Shown piece after piece: positions 1-11,891 of a stretch of 64,000 bases of DNA (the first letter of the stretch is position 1; every line of letters starts with the position of its first letter). Both the position numbers and the translations under genes were made by a program. The DNA is taken from the NCBI RefSeq assembly GCF_040054535.1, contig NC_090798.1:491001-555000 (forward strand). Reading direction: 5' to 3'. This DNA comes from Antennarius striatus (lineage: Eukaryota; Chordata; Actinopteri; Lophiiformes; Antennariidae). The notes under the pieces are model-generated. The model ran no database searches. It worked only from the letters and a program-made list of their open reading frames with translations, and was not told the DNA's origin.

Positions 1-485
1 AAGGAGGAAAATGACACTGAGGGAATATTCAGTATACCATTAATAAGGTATGGAATAACAATAATAACATTTCTGGGGTTTTCCTGTGCATTAATACCAC
101 AAACCCTAATTTGAAGTAAATAGAAGCGAATCCTGAACATTTGTGTAATAAATCTAAAGCCCGTGTGGATCAGTCCTGCGCCCTGGACTCCCTGGACAGA
201 AAATGTTGACAGGATTTTCCTGGAAAAATGCGAAATTATTCAAACCTGACCCTTTTCATGACACGAGGCAAAGGTCAAAAAGTAATAAAAGTAAAAAACA
301 AAAGGCAGCATCCTGCAGGTGGATGTCCCGGTGGCACGGGGAGTGACGTGAGGCTGAAACTCAGGGTCGCAGATGTTGTAAAAAGGTCAGAGGTCACCTC
401 CTCGGGCCTGAAATCCAATCGGTCATGGTTCAGATCCAACTAGACGGAGTTCACCCGAAGTGCACGCTCCATAAAAGTCCTCCAA

Positions 486-610
<125 letters not shown>

Positions 611-2049
611 AGAATCAAACACACACGCAGCCCGTGTTCGACCCATCCACACACCACATGGGAATCTCCTTTCAACCTCGCCACCTGGGCACGCCGGGCT
701 AGAGTTACCCCCCAACCTTTTACCCCAAAACACCCCCTTTCTCCCTTTTGATGGCTAATCCCGCGCCCCGACTCCGGCGCTGCGGCGCTAATAACCGGCG
801 TGTCAGGACGCCATAACAACATCCAGAACAAGTTGCAAACTGAGAGAAAACGGCGGGATGGCCCCGCTGCCCCCCGCCTCATCAATCAGCTGTTCCTCCA
901 ACGCGGCGGTGCCAAAATAAAGTCCCGCCTGACGACTACAAAGACGGAACGAGGTCCAGACCCCGCAGCCGAGGAGGCCGGAGACGTCCCAGACGCGTGT
1001 GACTGAAGACAGAGCCGACGACTGGTCCACACCTGCAGCGGGAGGGTCGCCGCGGTTACGGGGAGATTCATCGCTCACGTCGTGTCGGAGTCGTTCTGTT
1101 AAAACCTTGTTTTGGAGGTAACCACAACAGACCGACAGACGGGCTGAGGGTCAGGATCAGGTGTGTGACGGTGAAGGAAAATGAATAAAAAGTCTTGTTT
1201 TGAATCCGCCTGTTTTCAGCCTCCACTGTTTCCCATCAGAGCAGATATGAGCTAATCCCCGACTAATGAGAAACAAACGCCAGCAGCCTGACCCTTCAGG
1301 TCGCGGCGCTGCAGCGATGGTTTAGGTTAAAGACGTCCTTCTTTCCTTTTTCCTCTCGTCTTTACGCTCTATTTACACCCATTCACATTCATCTGTTCTA
1401 TCTGCTGTGGAGAGAGTTGTTGGTTTTTTCGTGGAGGTTTACTCCAGGGATCAGTGATGGAAACCTGTTTTAAATAACCGATCAATTCCACCTGGAACAT
1501 GGAAGAAAAACCCGTTTGTGAATTGAGTTGAATGATTAGGATGATTTAACTGTAATTATCTGAGGAATTATTCGAGGGGATTTTTTCTTGACGAGTCGGG
1601 TGTTTCTTTGTTTTTCGGTGAACAAAGAAAAGCAGAAATGATGATGAAATTGCAATCTTTTACTTTGGTCAAAGGTTTGAAGCCATATTGTGAAAAATTC
1701 TCTTCCATACCCGTCTGTCAAAACAGATAAAAAGTAAATTGAGTCTGATTCAAACAGAAATACTCCAGTTAAATATAAATGAGATCAAAAAGAAATGAAC
1801 AACATGAAGAGAAAAAGATTGGATTAATAAAATACAAAAGCTAAACTTCTTAGGTTTATTTGTGTTTTAATCCAAGAGATTTTTCTGTGTTTTTTTCTCC
1901 TCCAGTCGACGTTCCAACAACCACGTTTGGACATGTGACAGGAAGTAATCTGAACAGTAACGTAACTAAAGCTGTCGGGTCAGAAATACAAGAAATGGAC
2001 GAACTCAAGTTAATATGAGAGCCTCAGGGAGAAAATATCCAACAGGACC

Positions 2050-2095
2050 TTAACCTTAACCTAACCCTAAACCCTAAACCCTAAACCTAAACCCA
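2050..2095. repeat. Short telomere-like heptamer array
   Basis: Degenerate CCTTAA/CCTAA units lead into several CCCTAAA units. The 7-bp CCCTAAA form differs from the vertebrate CCCTAA hexamer. It is short and imperfect, so it could be a chance simple repeat rather than a healed break. Confidence 0.6.
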
Positions 2096-2206
2096 GAGCA
2101 TCGGGGTGGCCGATGAGTGCCTGAACAGAACCTCCTCGTCCAATCTTCTCACAGACAGGAACGAATAGATGCAGAAAACGCTGCTGGTGTGAACATGACT
2201 ATTGTA

Positions 2207-2317
<111 letters not shown>

Positions 2318-2441
2318 GTTGCCATGCTTCATTAGTTCTAATCTGGCCGGGAGTCGGGTTGCTGCGTCTGCGGCGTCTGAAGGGATGCCGGCCGGGTCAC
2401 AGGGATTGACCCGCCGCCTCTCAGGTTAACAGAAGCCCTGG

Positions 2442-2442
<1 letters not shown>

Positions 2443-2521
<79 letters not shown>
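2443..2521. repeat. (GT)n microsatellite
   Basis: Uninterrupted GT tract of about 79 bp, only about 125 bp after the previous tract. Confidence 0.97.
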
Positions 2522-2523
<2 letters not shown>

Positions 2524-2642
2524 CCAGTGTTTGAGGAGGAAGTGACAGACTAAGGTGTGTTTTCTAGACGTCTAGTTGAACTCTGGCCGCGGCGCAGGAG
2601 GAGTCTCAGGAAGCGTTTCTTCTGCACGTTGTAAACATCATG

Positions 2643-2649
2643 ACACACA

Positions 2650-2725
<76 letters not shown>
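2643..2725. repeat. (CA)n microsatellite
   Basis: CA tract of about 83 bp with one early interruption. It is in the opposite orientation to the two preceding GT tracts, so long single-strand pairing between them is possible. Confidence 0.97.
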
Positions 2726-2729
<4 letters not shown>

Positions 2730-2853
2730 CATACACACAAAAAAGACCACAGAAGAAGAACCTGAGGCTTGGCCTTCTGCCGCCCCCACAGGTCCACGGT
2801 GCCACAGGAAGGAGAGTTCTGTGGTTCAACGTGAACAAATCTGGAGACACAGG

Positions 2854-2855
<2 letters not shown>

Positions 2856-2914
<59 letters not shown>
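2856..2914. repeat. (GT)n microsatellite
   Basis: GT tract of about 59 bp. Confidence 0.96.
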
Positions 2915-2915
<1 letters not shown>

Positions 2916-3000
2916 GTTGTAGGATCAAACCCTGATGTCGACAGGGCTACACTAAGGAGATGACCGCTGACAGGTGCTTCCTACAGCAATGCAGCAGGTG

Positions 3001-3005
<5 letters not shown>

Positions 3006-3080
<75 letters not shown>
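3006..3080. repeat. (CA)n microsatellite
   Basis: Uninterrupted CA tract of about 75 bp. Confidence 0.97.
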
Positions 3081-3084
<4 letters not shown>

Positions 3085-4120
3085 AAGCCCATGTTAGAAT
3101 GTTATGGCTGCTTTGTCATCGCTGTTGACACGACTTCGACTGGAGTTCCAGCGTTTCAGGTTCCTGGACTTTGTTGAAACACGACGCTGACGTTGGTCAG
3201 TGAACGTCTCACGAGGCGTTCACAATCAAACACACAGGATCCAGAAGGACGTTCAAACATTTATTTCACAGTTAGATGGATCAATAATCAATGGATTGAT
3301 GCTTTTCTTCTGTGTACACAATAAACAAACCAAACGAACAGAATCAGGCACAAATAAAAAAATGATTTTACATTATTGATAAAATAAACTCTTTTTTCCT
3401 CACATAAGAACAACTAAATGTGAAAATACCTGCTGAACAGCCATAATTAAAATAAATTAGAATAATATAAGGTTATGAATTCATTTTCCAACTGGTTTGT
3501 ATTCTGTCTAGAGGGAATAGGCTTTAGAGGTCAAAGGGGCGGGGTTAAATATCATGTGGGCGTGTCCAGGACAGGTGGGTGTGGTCAAGCAGAATTTTAA
3601 ACTTGTCTACAGAGCTGTTACACTGCAGTTTTATTAAGACGTTGGCATGACAGATCAGTCTTCTATAGTTTTGTGTCTTTGAGAAAAATATCTGATTTTT
3701 AAGATGTGAATAAATCATTTATTTATTCATTTTATTTAATAGTTAAACTTGTGTATGTCTGACCTACAAACAACAACATCTGCAACTTCTGAGAACTTAT
3801 TACACCCAATCAAAAATGTGATTTAAAAATTTATTATTTTACTGATGTTTATTTTAACTTATATTTATTATATCTGAATTAAAGCTTGTGTTTTAGGGTC
3901 AGTTTCTTCTCTTTGGGTCATGTGGCTCTGGAGACACTCCTGTTTGGACCTCATTAAAAAAATAGGAGGAAGAGGAGGAGGAGGAACACTCCTTCGTTCT
4001 GCCGCCGGTCAGTCAGCAGGTCTATTTTACTCTTTATTTTCATTCACAGGCTGAAAACAGTCACACAACCAATCAGTGACGAGACCACAACCCAAACAAC
4101 AGGACTGTTTAACCCCCTCC

Positions 4121-4125
4121 ACACA

Positions 4126-4206
<81 letters not shown>
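4121..4206. repeat. (CA)n microsatellite
   Basis: CA tract of about 86 bp with one CATA interruption near its start. Confidence 0.97.
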
Positions 4207-4210
<4 letters not shown>

Positions 4211-4721
4211 GACTGATGCTTTTTAGATCCCTATCTGGGTTCCCACCGGATCACAGGATTCCTTCAGGCTGAGGACAGTTTGGTCTCGGACTGATCCGGA
4301 TGGCGGGGGTCAGTTTCCACAAATAATATCCAACATGCAAGAAGTGAATAATCTGGAGCTCGACTGGGATTTACTCTTGAAAATAAATAGATTTGAGTAA
4401 AAGCAGAAACATGAGAAATGTTAGGAGAAAATAATGTAAATTGTGGACAAATACAGTAAAATAATGATTTTAATTTATATATATAGACAATGGTACAGGT
4501 TAGAAAAGGAAATTTTGAATTCATAATCTTTGCGTAGAATTTCATATAAACGCTAAAAATAGGTCATCTCAAATACGTTAAATATCTGGTAAATTTGAGA
4601 AAGAATTTTTTTAATTTTTATTGTGGAGCAAATGTGAGGTAGGAGCTTTATGTTTGTGTTACTTTGGTAAATCTGTACATTCTTTGTCTTAAAGTTTTAG
4701 TTTTGTTATTTTTCTTTTCAG

Positions 4722-4723
<2 letters not shown>

Positions 4724-4820
<97 letters not shown>

Positions 4821-4826
4821 GTGTGT
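4724..4826. repeat. (GT)n microsatellite
   Basis: GT tract of about 103 bp with two GAGT interruptions. Confidence 0.97.
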
Positions 4827-5058
4827 CCATTAATATGATTCAACAAATCCTAATAAATCTTTAAGACAAAAAAAAATCTGGCCTTGCAGTCATAGTTTAG
4901 TCAGACTTTAATTTTCAAAATCTTTAATAGAAAATATTAAAAGTCATAAAACTATTTTAATAATATTTTACAAAGGCAGCAATTTTAAGTGAGTTTTAAA
5001 ACGTTTTCATTATCTGAGATTTTACTGCTGAGAAAACAAGCAAGACTTAGAAATTAAA

Positions 5059-5059
<1 letters not shown>

Positions 5060-5153
<94 letters not shown>
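5060..5153. repeat. (GT)n microsatellite at netrin 3' end
   Basis: GT tract of about 94 bp starting roughly 70 bp beyond the probable netrin poly(A) signal. It marks the downstream flank of that gene. Confidence 0.97.
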
Positions 5154-5154
<1 letters not shown>

Positions 5155-5281
5155 TTTCTCCAGCCTGGGGAAACAAAGTGAGGCCTTCAGGGACAGCCGT
5201 AAAAACGAACACTTCCCTCTTTTTATTGTCCTCCAGACCAGAGAAGTGGAGGAAAAACATCTTTTTACATCTCCTTGGTTT

Positions 5282-6379
5282 TTATTTCTCATCCTGGACC
5301 TTCAGTGGGGTGGGCGTGGCAGTGGGCGTGGCTGAGTGAGGGTTCTGCTCCGTGGCCCCCCCCCTGCGGTCCGTGATGGGGTGTGTGTGCTGCAGCAGGT
5401 GGGGGGGGACGTACCCAGACACGGACTTTGTCTTCTCCCGGTGGTGCTGGAGGTCTTTGGGGGATCTACTGGGGCATTTACCCTTCTTGTCCTGCCCCCG
5501 GAAGCCCCTCAGCTTGGGGCTCCAGTGTTCCCGCCACTGGAGGGCCAGGGTGGAGCGGTCCGCCACCAGCCGGCTCTCCTCGGGGCCCCAGTCCCGCTCC
5601 CCCTCCTCCGCACCAATCAGAAGGAAGGTCCGGCCCACGCTGAGGGCGGGGCAGCCACAGCTGAGGTCGCGGTCGGGGACCCAGAGGGAGTGGGGGCCCC
5701 TGCGAACGTGGGAGGTGGATCCGGTCCGGAAGACGGTCTGGATGGAGACGGAGAACTGCCACCAGGGTCCGGAGCGCGCCATCGCTCTGACCTGCAGCTT
5801 CAGCACTGGAGGAACAGATCAGCTGATCAGAGAATCCTGCATCCTGATTGGACGCTTCAATAAATAACAACAAATAAAAAAAAACATGCACCAACCGTAG
5901 TCCTTGAGACAGTACGTGTCCAGGTTCATCCTGACTTTGCCCTGGGGGGGCTGGCAGTATGACACACACTCGTCCGCTGGGGGAGGGACAACGCATCGCA
6001 TGAGGGTTTGGTTTGGGCGCGAGCGTTTCAGCACATGTGTCCCCCCCTAATTACAATATGGCTGCTTAGATTTGTCATCACAGTATCAGGTGACTAACAG
6101 ATGACCTGCACTGCAGTTCCTCCAGCCGCCACTAGGAGGCGCTGTGTAGCTGGTCGGTACTGTAATACACAACCCCTCTGAATGGAACATGATTGTCACT
6201 CCCATCCACTCACGATCGACTAAACGACCTCCAGCGGTTTATTTCCCATGATTCCACTCACCGATGCCATACTGAGGCTGGAACGCCGGCGTGGGGGCGA
6301 CCTCCTGGATGCCTGCAGACAAACATCAAACAGGTGACGGAACAGTTGCAGCGACCTCCGTGAGGCTCGGACGAACCTC

Positions 6380-6417
<38 letters not shown>

Positions 6418-6445
6418 TGCATGGACGACAAGCCAGTGTCCCAAC

Positions 6446-6481
<36 letters not shown>

Positions 6482-9406
6482 TCCGTTTTTATGGGACAAG
6501 AACCCTCTCTGGTATGCAGAGGCATCAACGTCACTTTGGGCGTTTAATAAGGTCCAACAATCACTTCCTGTTTGGTTTTAATCCTAAAGTCAAACAGAGT
6601 CCAGTGACGTTTGCTTGTCTTGGTGTCGGTGAAGCCGGGGGTCCTACATTATCCAGGCCTCTTGTAAAAGTGTGTGTAGACGACAGCAGGTTGTCCTGCC
6701 TGACACAACTGGGCCAGTGACACCCAACACCCTCCTCCCTGGCTGACCCCCCCATATTTAAAGCTTTGAATGTGAACATGTACAAAATGTGTAGGAGTTT
6801 GTTTTATGTTGGTTCCTTTATGATACTTTAGTTTCTGGTTCTGCTTCTTCTTTTACTCTTTGGATATCAAATAAACACGGAAGGAAATAAGAACATTAAA
6901 ATGAAAGAGAATTAAAATGAAAGAGAATTAAAATGAAAGAGAATTAAAAAGACAACACATGTATCCTAATAAATCATTATAACAATACAACACAATCCAC
7001 CAACAAATGTAGTTCACTCACTTTTCTTGTCCTTGTTTTATATTTATAATAATAAACCTGCCACTAGGAAAACTCTTCATTATTTAACTAACTGGTTTAG
7101 TCAAAGTTAATCATATGAGGAGGAATGAGGCTGAACAACAATTAAAAAAAAAAGAAGATTTGCATCAGCATCACTGACACATTGAAAATTCAGTTAAACA
7201 AAATTGATATTAATAGATGAGTTTTCAGGAAGTAAATTGATTTAATCTAACTATGGATTTACTTTTATATAACTGAGTTATTTTAGACGTCTTCTTATCC
7301 GTCAAATATATTTACTAAATATTCTTGTTACGAGCTAAAATGTTAGCCACTTCTTATTCACTGCAGCTCTAACTATCGCCCAGATTAATTAGCTGAGCAG
7401 GAGTTCAGCTTTAAATCAATAACAGTTTAGGGACAACAGGTGACATATTCAAATGTCACTTAGTCATGTTTTTATTTCTCAACAATTAAAAAACTTTGTT
7501 AGAAATTAATTTCAGTTTTATTTGTGACCACGGTTAGCTGTGGTTCTCTTATTAAGTCGTTAAGATTTGATTGTATTTGACTCTAATTCCTCCACACCTT
7601 CAGGCCTGTTTCTGCCTGACTGTTGGTCCGTCTGCTCATCCTGGGTGGGCGTGGCGGTGGGTGTACCACATGCTAAACATAGCCTCAAACGCTCAGGCAG
7701 TAAAAACAAACAAGGTTTTCTTTCACTGACTCCTTTCGCTGCAGGAGTTATGAGTCTGAGCCGGACGACGAGGTCGTTTGGAGCCACACGACAGGTGTGA
7801 AGCTCGGCTCCCGATGTCACCTGATTGGGGCTCACTCAGCACCAGCGTCTGCGCGGGTGTCGGCACTCGTGCAATTAGTGCACGTGGATTAGCGCTCATG
7901 GCCGACGTTAGCGTCGGATTCGAGTAGCAACAATTCACTTGATCTGATGCTGATCCCAGATCAGCTGGAGATGAGGTTTCCCTGCGGCGGTGAGCTCATG
8001 CTAACGCTGCTATGGACACCGTCTCCAGGGACGATGAAAAGGAGACGCGCCGCGAGGTACGGCTAAATTAGTCCGAACAGCAGCGGCCCCTTTCACGTTG
8101 AGCCCCTACGTGATAAAGGCTTAGTGAACCCGATAGGAGGCTTAATCCACTGGGGTCACCAGCAAATCAAGCTGAAGGAGAAATTAAAGAGGTCATTTTA
8201 ATGTGACAGACAACAAACCGTTAACTCTGATTTATTTTAGCTGAGCGTCACGAGTCGAGTCCAGAGAAGCTTTTTAAAGACTCATAATCTAAACCGAATC
8301 TGTACCGTAGCATTTCAACAGTTGAACACACAGCTAGTTTAATGCTTTTGAATACTTACGAATGCACGGACGAACTGAAGACTTGCCCTGCTGGTACCCC
8401 GGGGCACAGCGGTTACACCTGAGGCCGGTCACGCCTTCTCGACACAGACATTGACCTGATGTCTGGTTGCACCAGCGGCCCACCGCTCCCAGAGGATGGC
8501 ACTGGCACGCTGAGGACGCCAACGAAAGGGAGACAAGTTTAAGGTTTTTGGTGTTTTTCTGGTGACTTGTGTGCTGCAAAAATACCCTAAAATCCAGGAG
8601 ACATATTACCAATAGTAGAGGGCATCATACTAGTTGCCCTGACTTGAAGACTGCCTCGCATTGAATCGACGTGGAATACAACTAAAGATAAATTTGGCTA
8701 AAACACATCCCAAACTATGTGACTACAGCGTTCAGGACAGAGAGGATAATAGACGGGATTAGAAGAGCATCCATCAACGCCAGGACATTTTTAATCTGAC
8801 TTGACAGCTCCCGTCCTGAGAAACCGTCCTTGAGCAAAGACACAAGACCCCCACCAACACCGCAAAAACTATTTATTACATGTGTTGTGTGGTAAACAAA
8901 GAGAACTTCCTCCAATGACGGCACAGAGATGTGTTTAACTTACAACCGACATGAATTCACCTGCAATATATCTAACTGTGTAGAGCTTTGTATGTGTCAC
9001 TATAACGGGATGGGAGTGATTGGCCTCATTTAGTCAATCAATCTATCAATCAATCAATCAATCAACTCAAGGAGTGGGACATGTTGTGGCTCTTCTGGTA
9101 TAGTCTCCGTGAACACTCCCTCTGCCCGCCGCAGAGACACCTCATTGACTGGACGTATCAGGCCGGTGGTCCAGCCTCCACACCAGCATTCCCCAGTGTC
9201 ACAGTCACTTAGGACATGTGACCAGTCAAAGGTCAGGGGTCACGACAGATGCCGGGTGGTGGTAACGATGGGCATACAGGTGGGGGCTCAGAGGGTTTCC
9301 AGTGTTGTTGTCTGTCTACCTCTAACAGGAATAGCTGCTCAGTCTCACGCCGTAAACACCTCCGGTGGCGGGACGGAGACGGAAACACACCGGGACACGC
9401 GTCCAG

Positions 9407-9501
<95 letters not shown>

Positions 9502-11881
9502 CAGGAATAGGCTTCATTCAGACACACGTAGTGACTGACGTTGGCAGGCCTTGCGGTGGTTGGGCGGTTTGCTGTGGTCGCGGGTGAATCCGTTCTGACA
9601 GTACTGGCAGTGGCGTCCGGCCGTGTTGTGGCGACACTTCTGGCAAACCCCCCCGCTCCGGCGGCCCGACTGCTGGAACACCTCCATGCTGAAGCGGCAC
9701 TTGTTGGAGTGTCCGTTGCATTCGCAGGCTGAAATAAGAAATATGAGCATCAGGAACGTCATGGAAGGTGTTTTAGACTCAGACGTTGGGTCACAGCAGA
9801 TGAATGATGAAGACGATGATGGACACAGGATAAAAGTGCAAGATGGGGGTTAAAATGCAAAATTTCTTTGTCAGACTGAAAACAGTCTTCTTTCAATTCT
9901 GGATTGGGACCTGAAAGACGACCATCTCTGGTCGGTCTAACAGGAACACATGTAAACAACATGTAAACAACATGTAAACAACATGTAAACAACATGTAAA
10001 CGGCTTTGCCCTATCCAGCATCAATAGTTCAAAGACATCACATCCTGTATTGATTACAGCGACTCTATCTCCTCTGGTCTTCCTCACATTCTCCTCCATA
10101 ATCTAGATCCGATCCAGAACGCTTGTATCGTTACCAGAACTGTTTCCACACAACTTTTGTAAATCCATTTGCTCTCTGTTCAATATCGTATTAATTTCCT
10201 TAATTTGCAGCCATATGGCCCATCTGTCTCTGATCTCCGTCGTATCTGCACACCCTCTTGCACCGTTAGATCCCCCCTCAACCGTGGGGTATCTATCTTG
10301 TTCTACAGCTCAAGGCAAACCCGTTGCTCAGACTGATGTGTTAAAGCTGATAGAAGCTGGAGTTGGTTGGAGTCCAACAATGACTTTGACTCCGAGAGCA
10401 GCAGATACGGTCATGCGTGACTCACCGACACATGGGTTGGGGTGCTTGGGTGTTGCTCGATGCCACGGTCTGTCACAGTAGAAATCCTCACACACATCAC
10501 AGTCTGGCCCAGCTGTGTGATGCTCGCAAACACACACCGCTCGGCCGGTGTCGTCACGGCGACAACTGGAAGCGTGTCCGTTGCATTTACACCTGCCACC
10601 GACTTGCAGGTCTGAGAGGGCCAAAGGTGAGGGGACACCAGAGACACCAGGGGCCGGCGGGGCCACCTGCAGATTCCTGGAGCTCTGCTTGGTGTTGGGA
10701 TTATTGTTCCTCCTCTTCCTCAGTTCCCGACCCTTGTTGCCCCTACTCCGCCCCTCAACTGTCCAATTGCAACCTCCAGTAGGACAAGGCAGCCAATGAC
10801 TGTTGTCCTTCTTGCGGCCATGTCCTCTGCTTTTCCCGCCTTTCTTTGATGGGGTGAGCAAGTCTGTGCTGAAGCTAATCCCCCCTTCCTTACTGGTCAC
10901 ATTATGTCCGTCTTCATCTTGACCTGACCCTTTGTAATGACTCTTCCTTCCCTGCTTGTCTTTGTTTCTTCCTATCTTCTCTGAATTTTTAGTCTCCGTG
11001 TCAAAAACTCCCAGGATGTCATCTGTATTTAATTTATTGGCCCGATCTCCAGTGTGTCCCTTGTAGCCTGATCTATATTTCAGAAGCCCAGTCCCTCGGT
11101 CAGCCTCTGCACCGTCACGCCATCGTGTTTCTTCCTTCTTATCTACATTGCCCACCTTGGCTTCTTCTTGGTGGAAGACCACCCTGACGTCCGTGGCCGT
11201 CACCCAGTCCTGGAGGGTATGGCTGTGGTCAAAATCAGGAGAGGATGGCCGTCCATCCAGGGTGGAGAAGGCCAGAACCATGCCCCCCCTCTGCTTCTGG
11301 AGGGGCCGCGGGTCTGAACAGAGGGGCTCCGTCTCTTGGTGTCTTGTCCGGGCCACCGTCTGGGAGGGCAGCCCAAACTCCCCCATGCAGTCGTTGGAAT
11401 AGTGTTGCATCGGTCTCCAAGTGCGCCCGTAGTCCATCGATTTGAGGATGGAGATGGAAATGGGGTTCGCTGGTTCCCCCTGCTGGCAAAACTGCAAACT
11501 TATGTAAGTGATCTCAAAGCGGCGGCCCAGAGGCAGCGTGAGGACCCATTCCCCGCTGTCAGAACCTCTCTGGCCCATCCAGCAAGTGAGGTTATGGGGG
11601 TTGTGAAGGTCAGTCAAGGTGGTGATGTTGCTGTCATAGTCGGGTCCTTGTAGCGAGTGGCTAACATTGACCGGTATGCTGTAGGCGGCATTAATGAACT
11701 CAGACAGGCAGTGTCGCGGTCGGCCGTCAAGGTGATAGCAGGGGTCGTGAGGGGAAGTCCAGCTTAAGGGAGCATGGGAAAGGGATGAAGACACGAGGGA
11801 TGGAGGCAGGAACAGGAGGAGAATAAGGGAAACGGGGAACAGAGACGGGGGTAGGGGAGGGGAAAAGGGTTGGAACATCAT
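5282..11881 (-). CDS. ntn5: Netrin, ntn5-like, with expanded LN-LE linker
   Basis: Secreted laminin-related guidance protein. Six coding exons (11881-10426, 9728-9540, 8509-8360, 6312-6262, 5976-5896, 5805-5282) join in phase to 816 aa. Order: signal peptide (start MMFQPF after an acceptor at 11892), laminin N-terminal domain about 46-240, an inserted basic linker about 241-421, three laminin-EGF repeats ([32 protein letters not shown]) and a C-terminal NTR/C345C module ending in a basic tail. ACQCHP...CNQTSGQC...GYQQ and [11 protein letters not shown] resemble NTN5 slightly more than NTN1 as I remember them, so the paralogue call is moderate; netrin itself is certain. Usual netrins are near 600 aa and the excess is the linker. 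The LN domain lacks the Cys-rich loop seen before LTDLNNPHNLTC in NTN1. A poly(A) signal (AATAAA on the minus strand) sits at 5227-5222. Its neighbour across about 8.6 kb is a ZP gene on the same strand. Confidence 0.9.
6380..6480. repeat. Two short (GT)n tracts in netrin intron
   Basis: GT tracts at about 6380-6415 and 6448-6480, separated by a 32-bp unique spacer, lie just upstream (gene sense) of the 51-bp netrin exon 6312-6262. Confidence 0.95.
6895..6949. repeat. 16-bp tandem repeat
   Basis: Unit attaaaatgaaagaga is present about 3.4 times inside the 8359-6313 netrin intron. Confidence 0.9.
9411..9499. repeat. (CA)n microsatellite in netrin intron
   Basis: CA tract of about 89 bp with one CATA interruption, about 40 bp after the netrin donor that ends exon 9728-9540. 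The transcript carries it as (UG)n near a 5' splice site. Confidence 0.96.
9949..10001. repeat. 11-bp tandem repeat
   Basis: Nearly five exact copies of catgtaaacaa. They lie directly beside a LINE fragment in the first coding intron of the netrin gene. Confidence 0.92.
10035..10330 (+). mobile_element. LINE fragment (non-LTR reverse transcriptase C-terminus)
   Basis: Plus-strand translation around 10050-10140 gives a decayed version of the LDYCNSLLSGLP...LQLVQNSAARIITRT block common to fish L2/CR1-type LINEs; the copy reads roughly [17 protein letters not shown] then QNA and IVTRT. The sequence following it keeps a block like the LSDL..YTPTRSLRSS region. Both ends are missing. It is antisense to the netrin gene within the intron 10425-9729. 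Clade assignment is by memory only. Confidence 0.6.
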
Positions 11882-11891
11882 GTCATCCAGC

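Noticed and set aside
8640-8940. Possible transposon coding remnant in a netrin intron
   Set aside because: The minus-strand frame looked vaguely element-like but no conserved block could be named.
9948-10001. Regular short repeats as a possible CRISPR array
   Set aside because: The 11-bp units are contiguous with no spacers and the genome is vertebrate.
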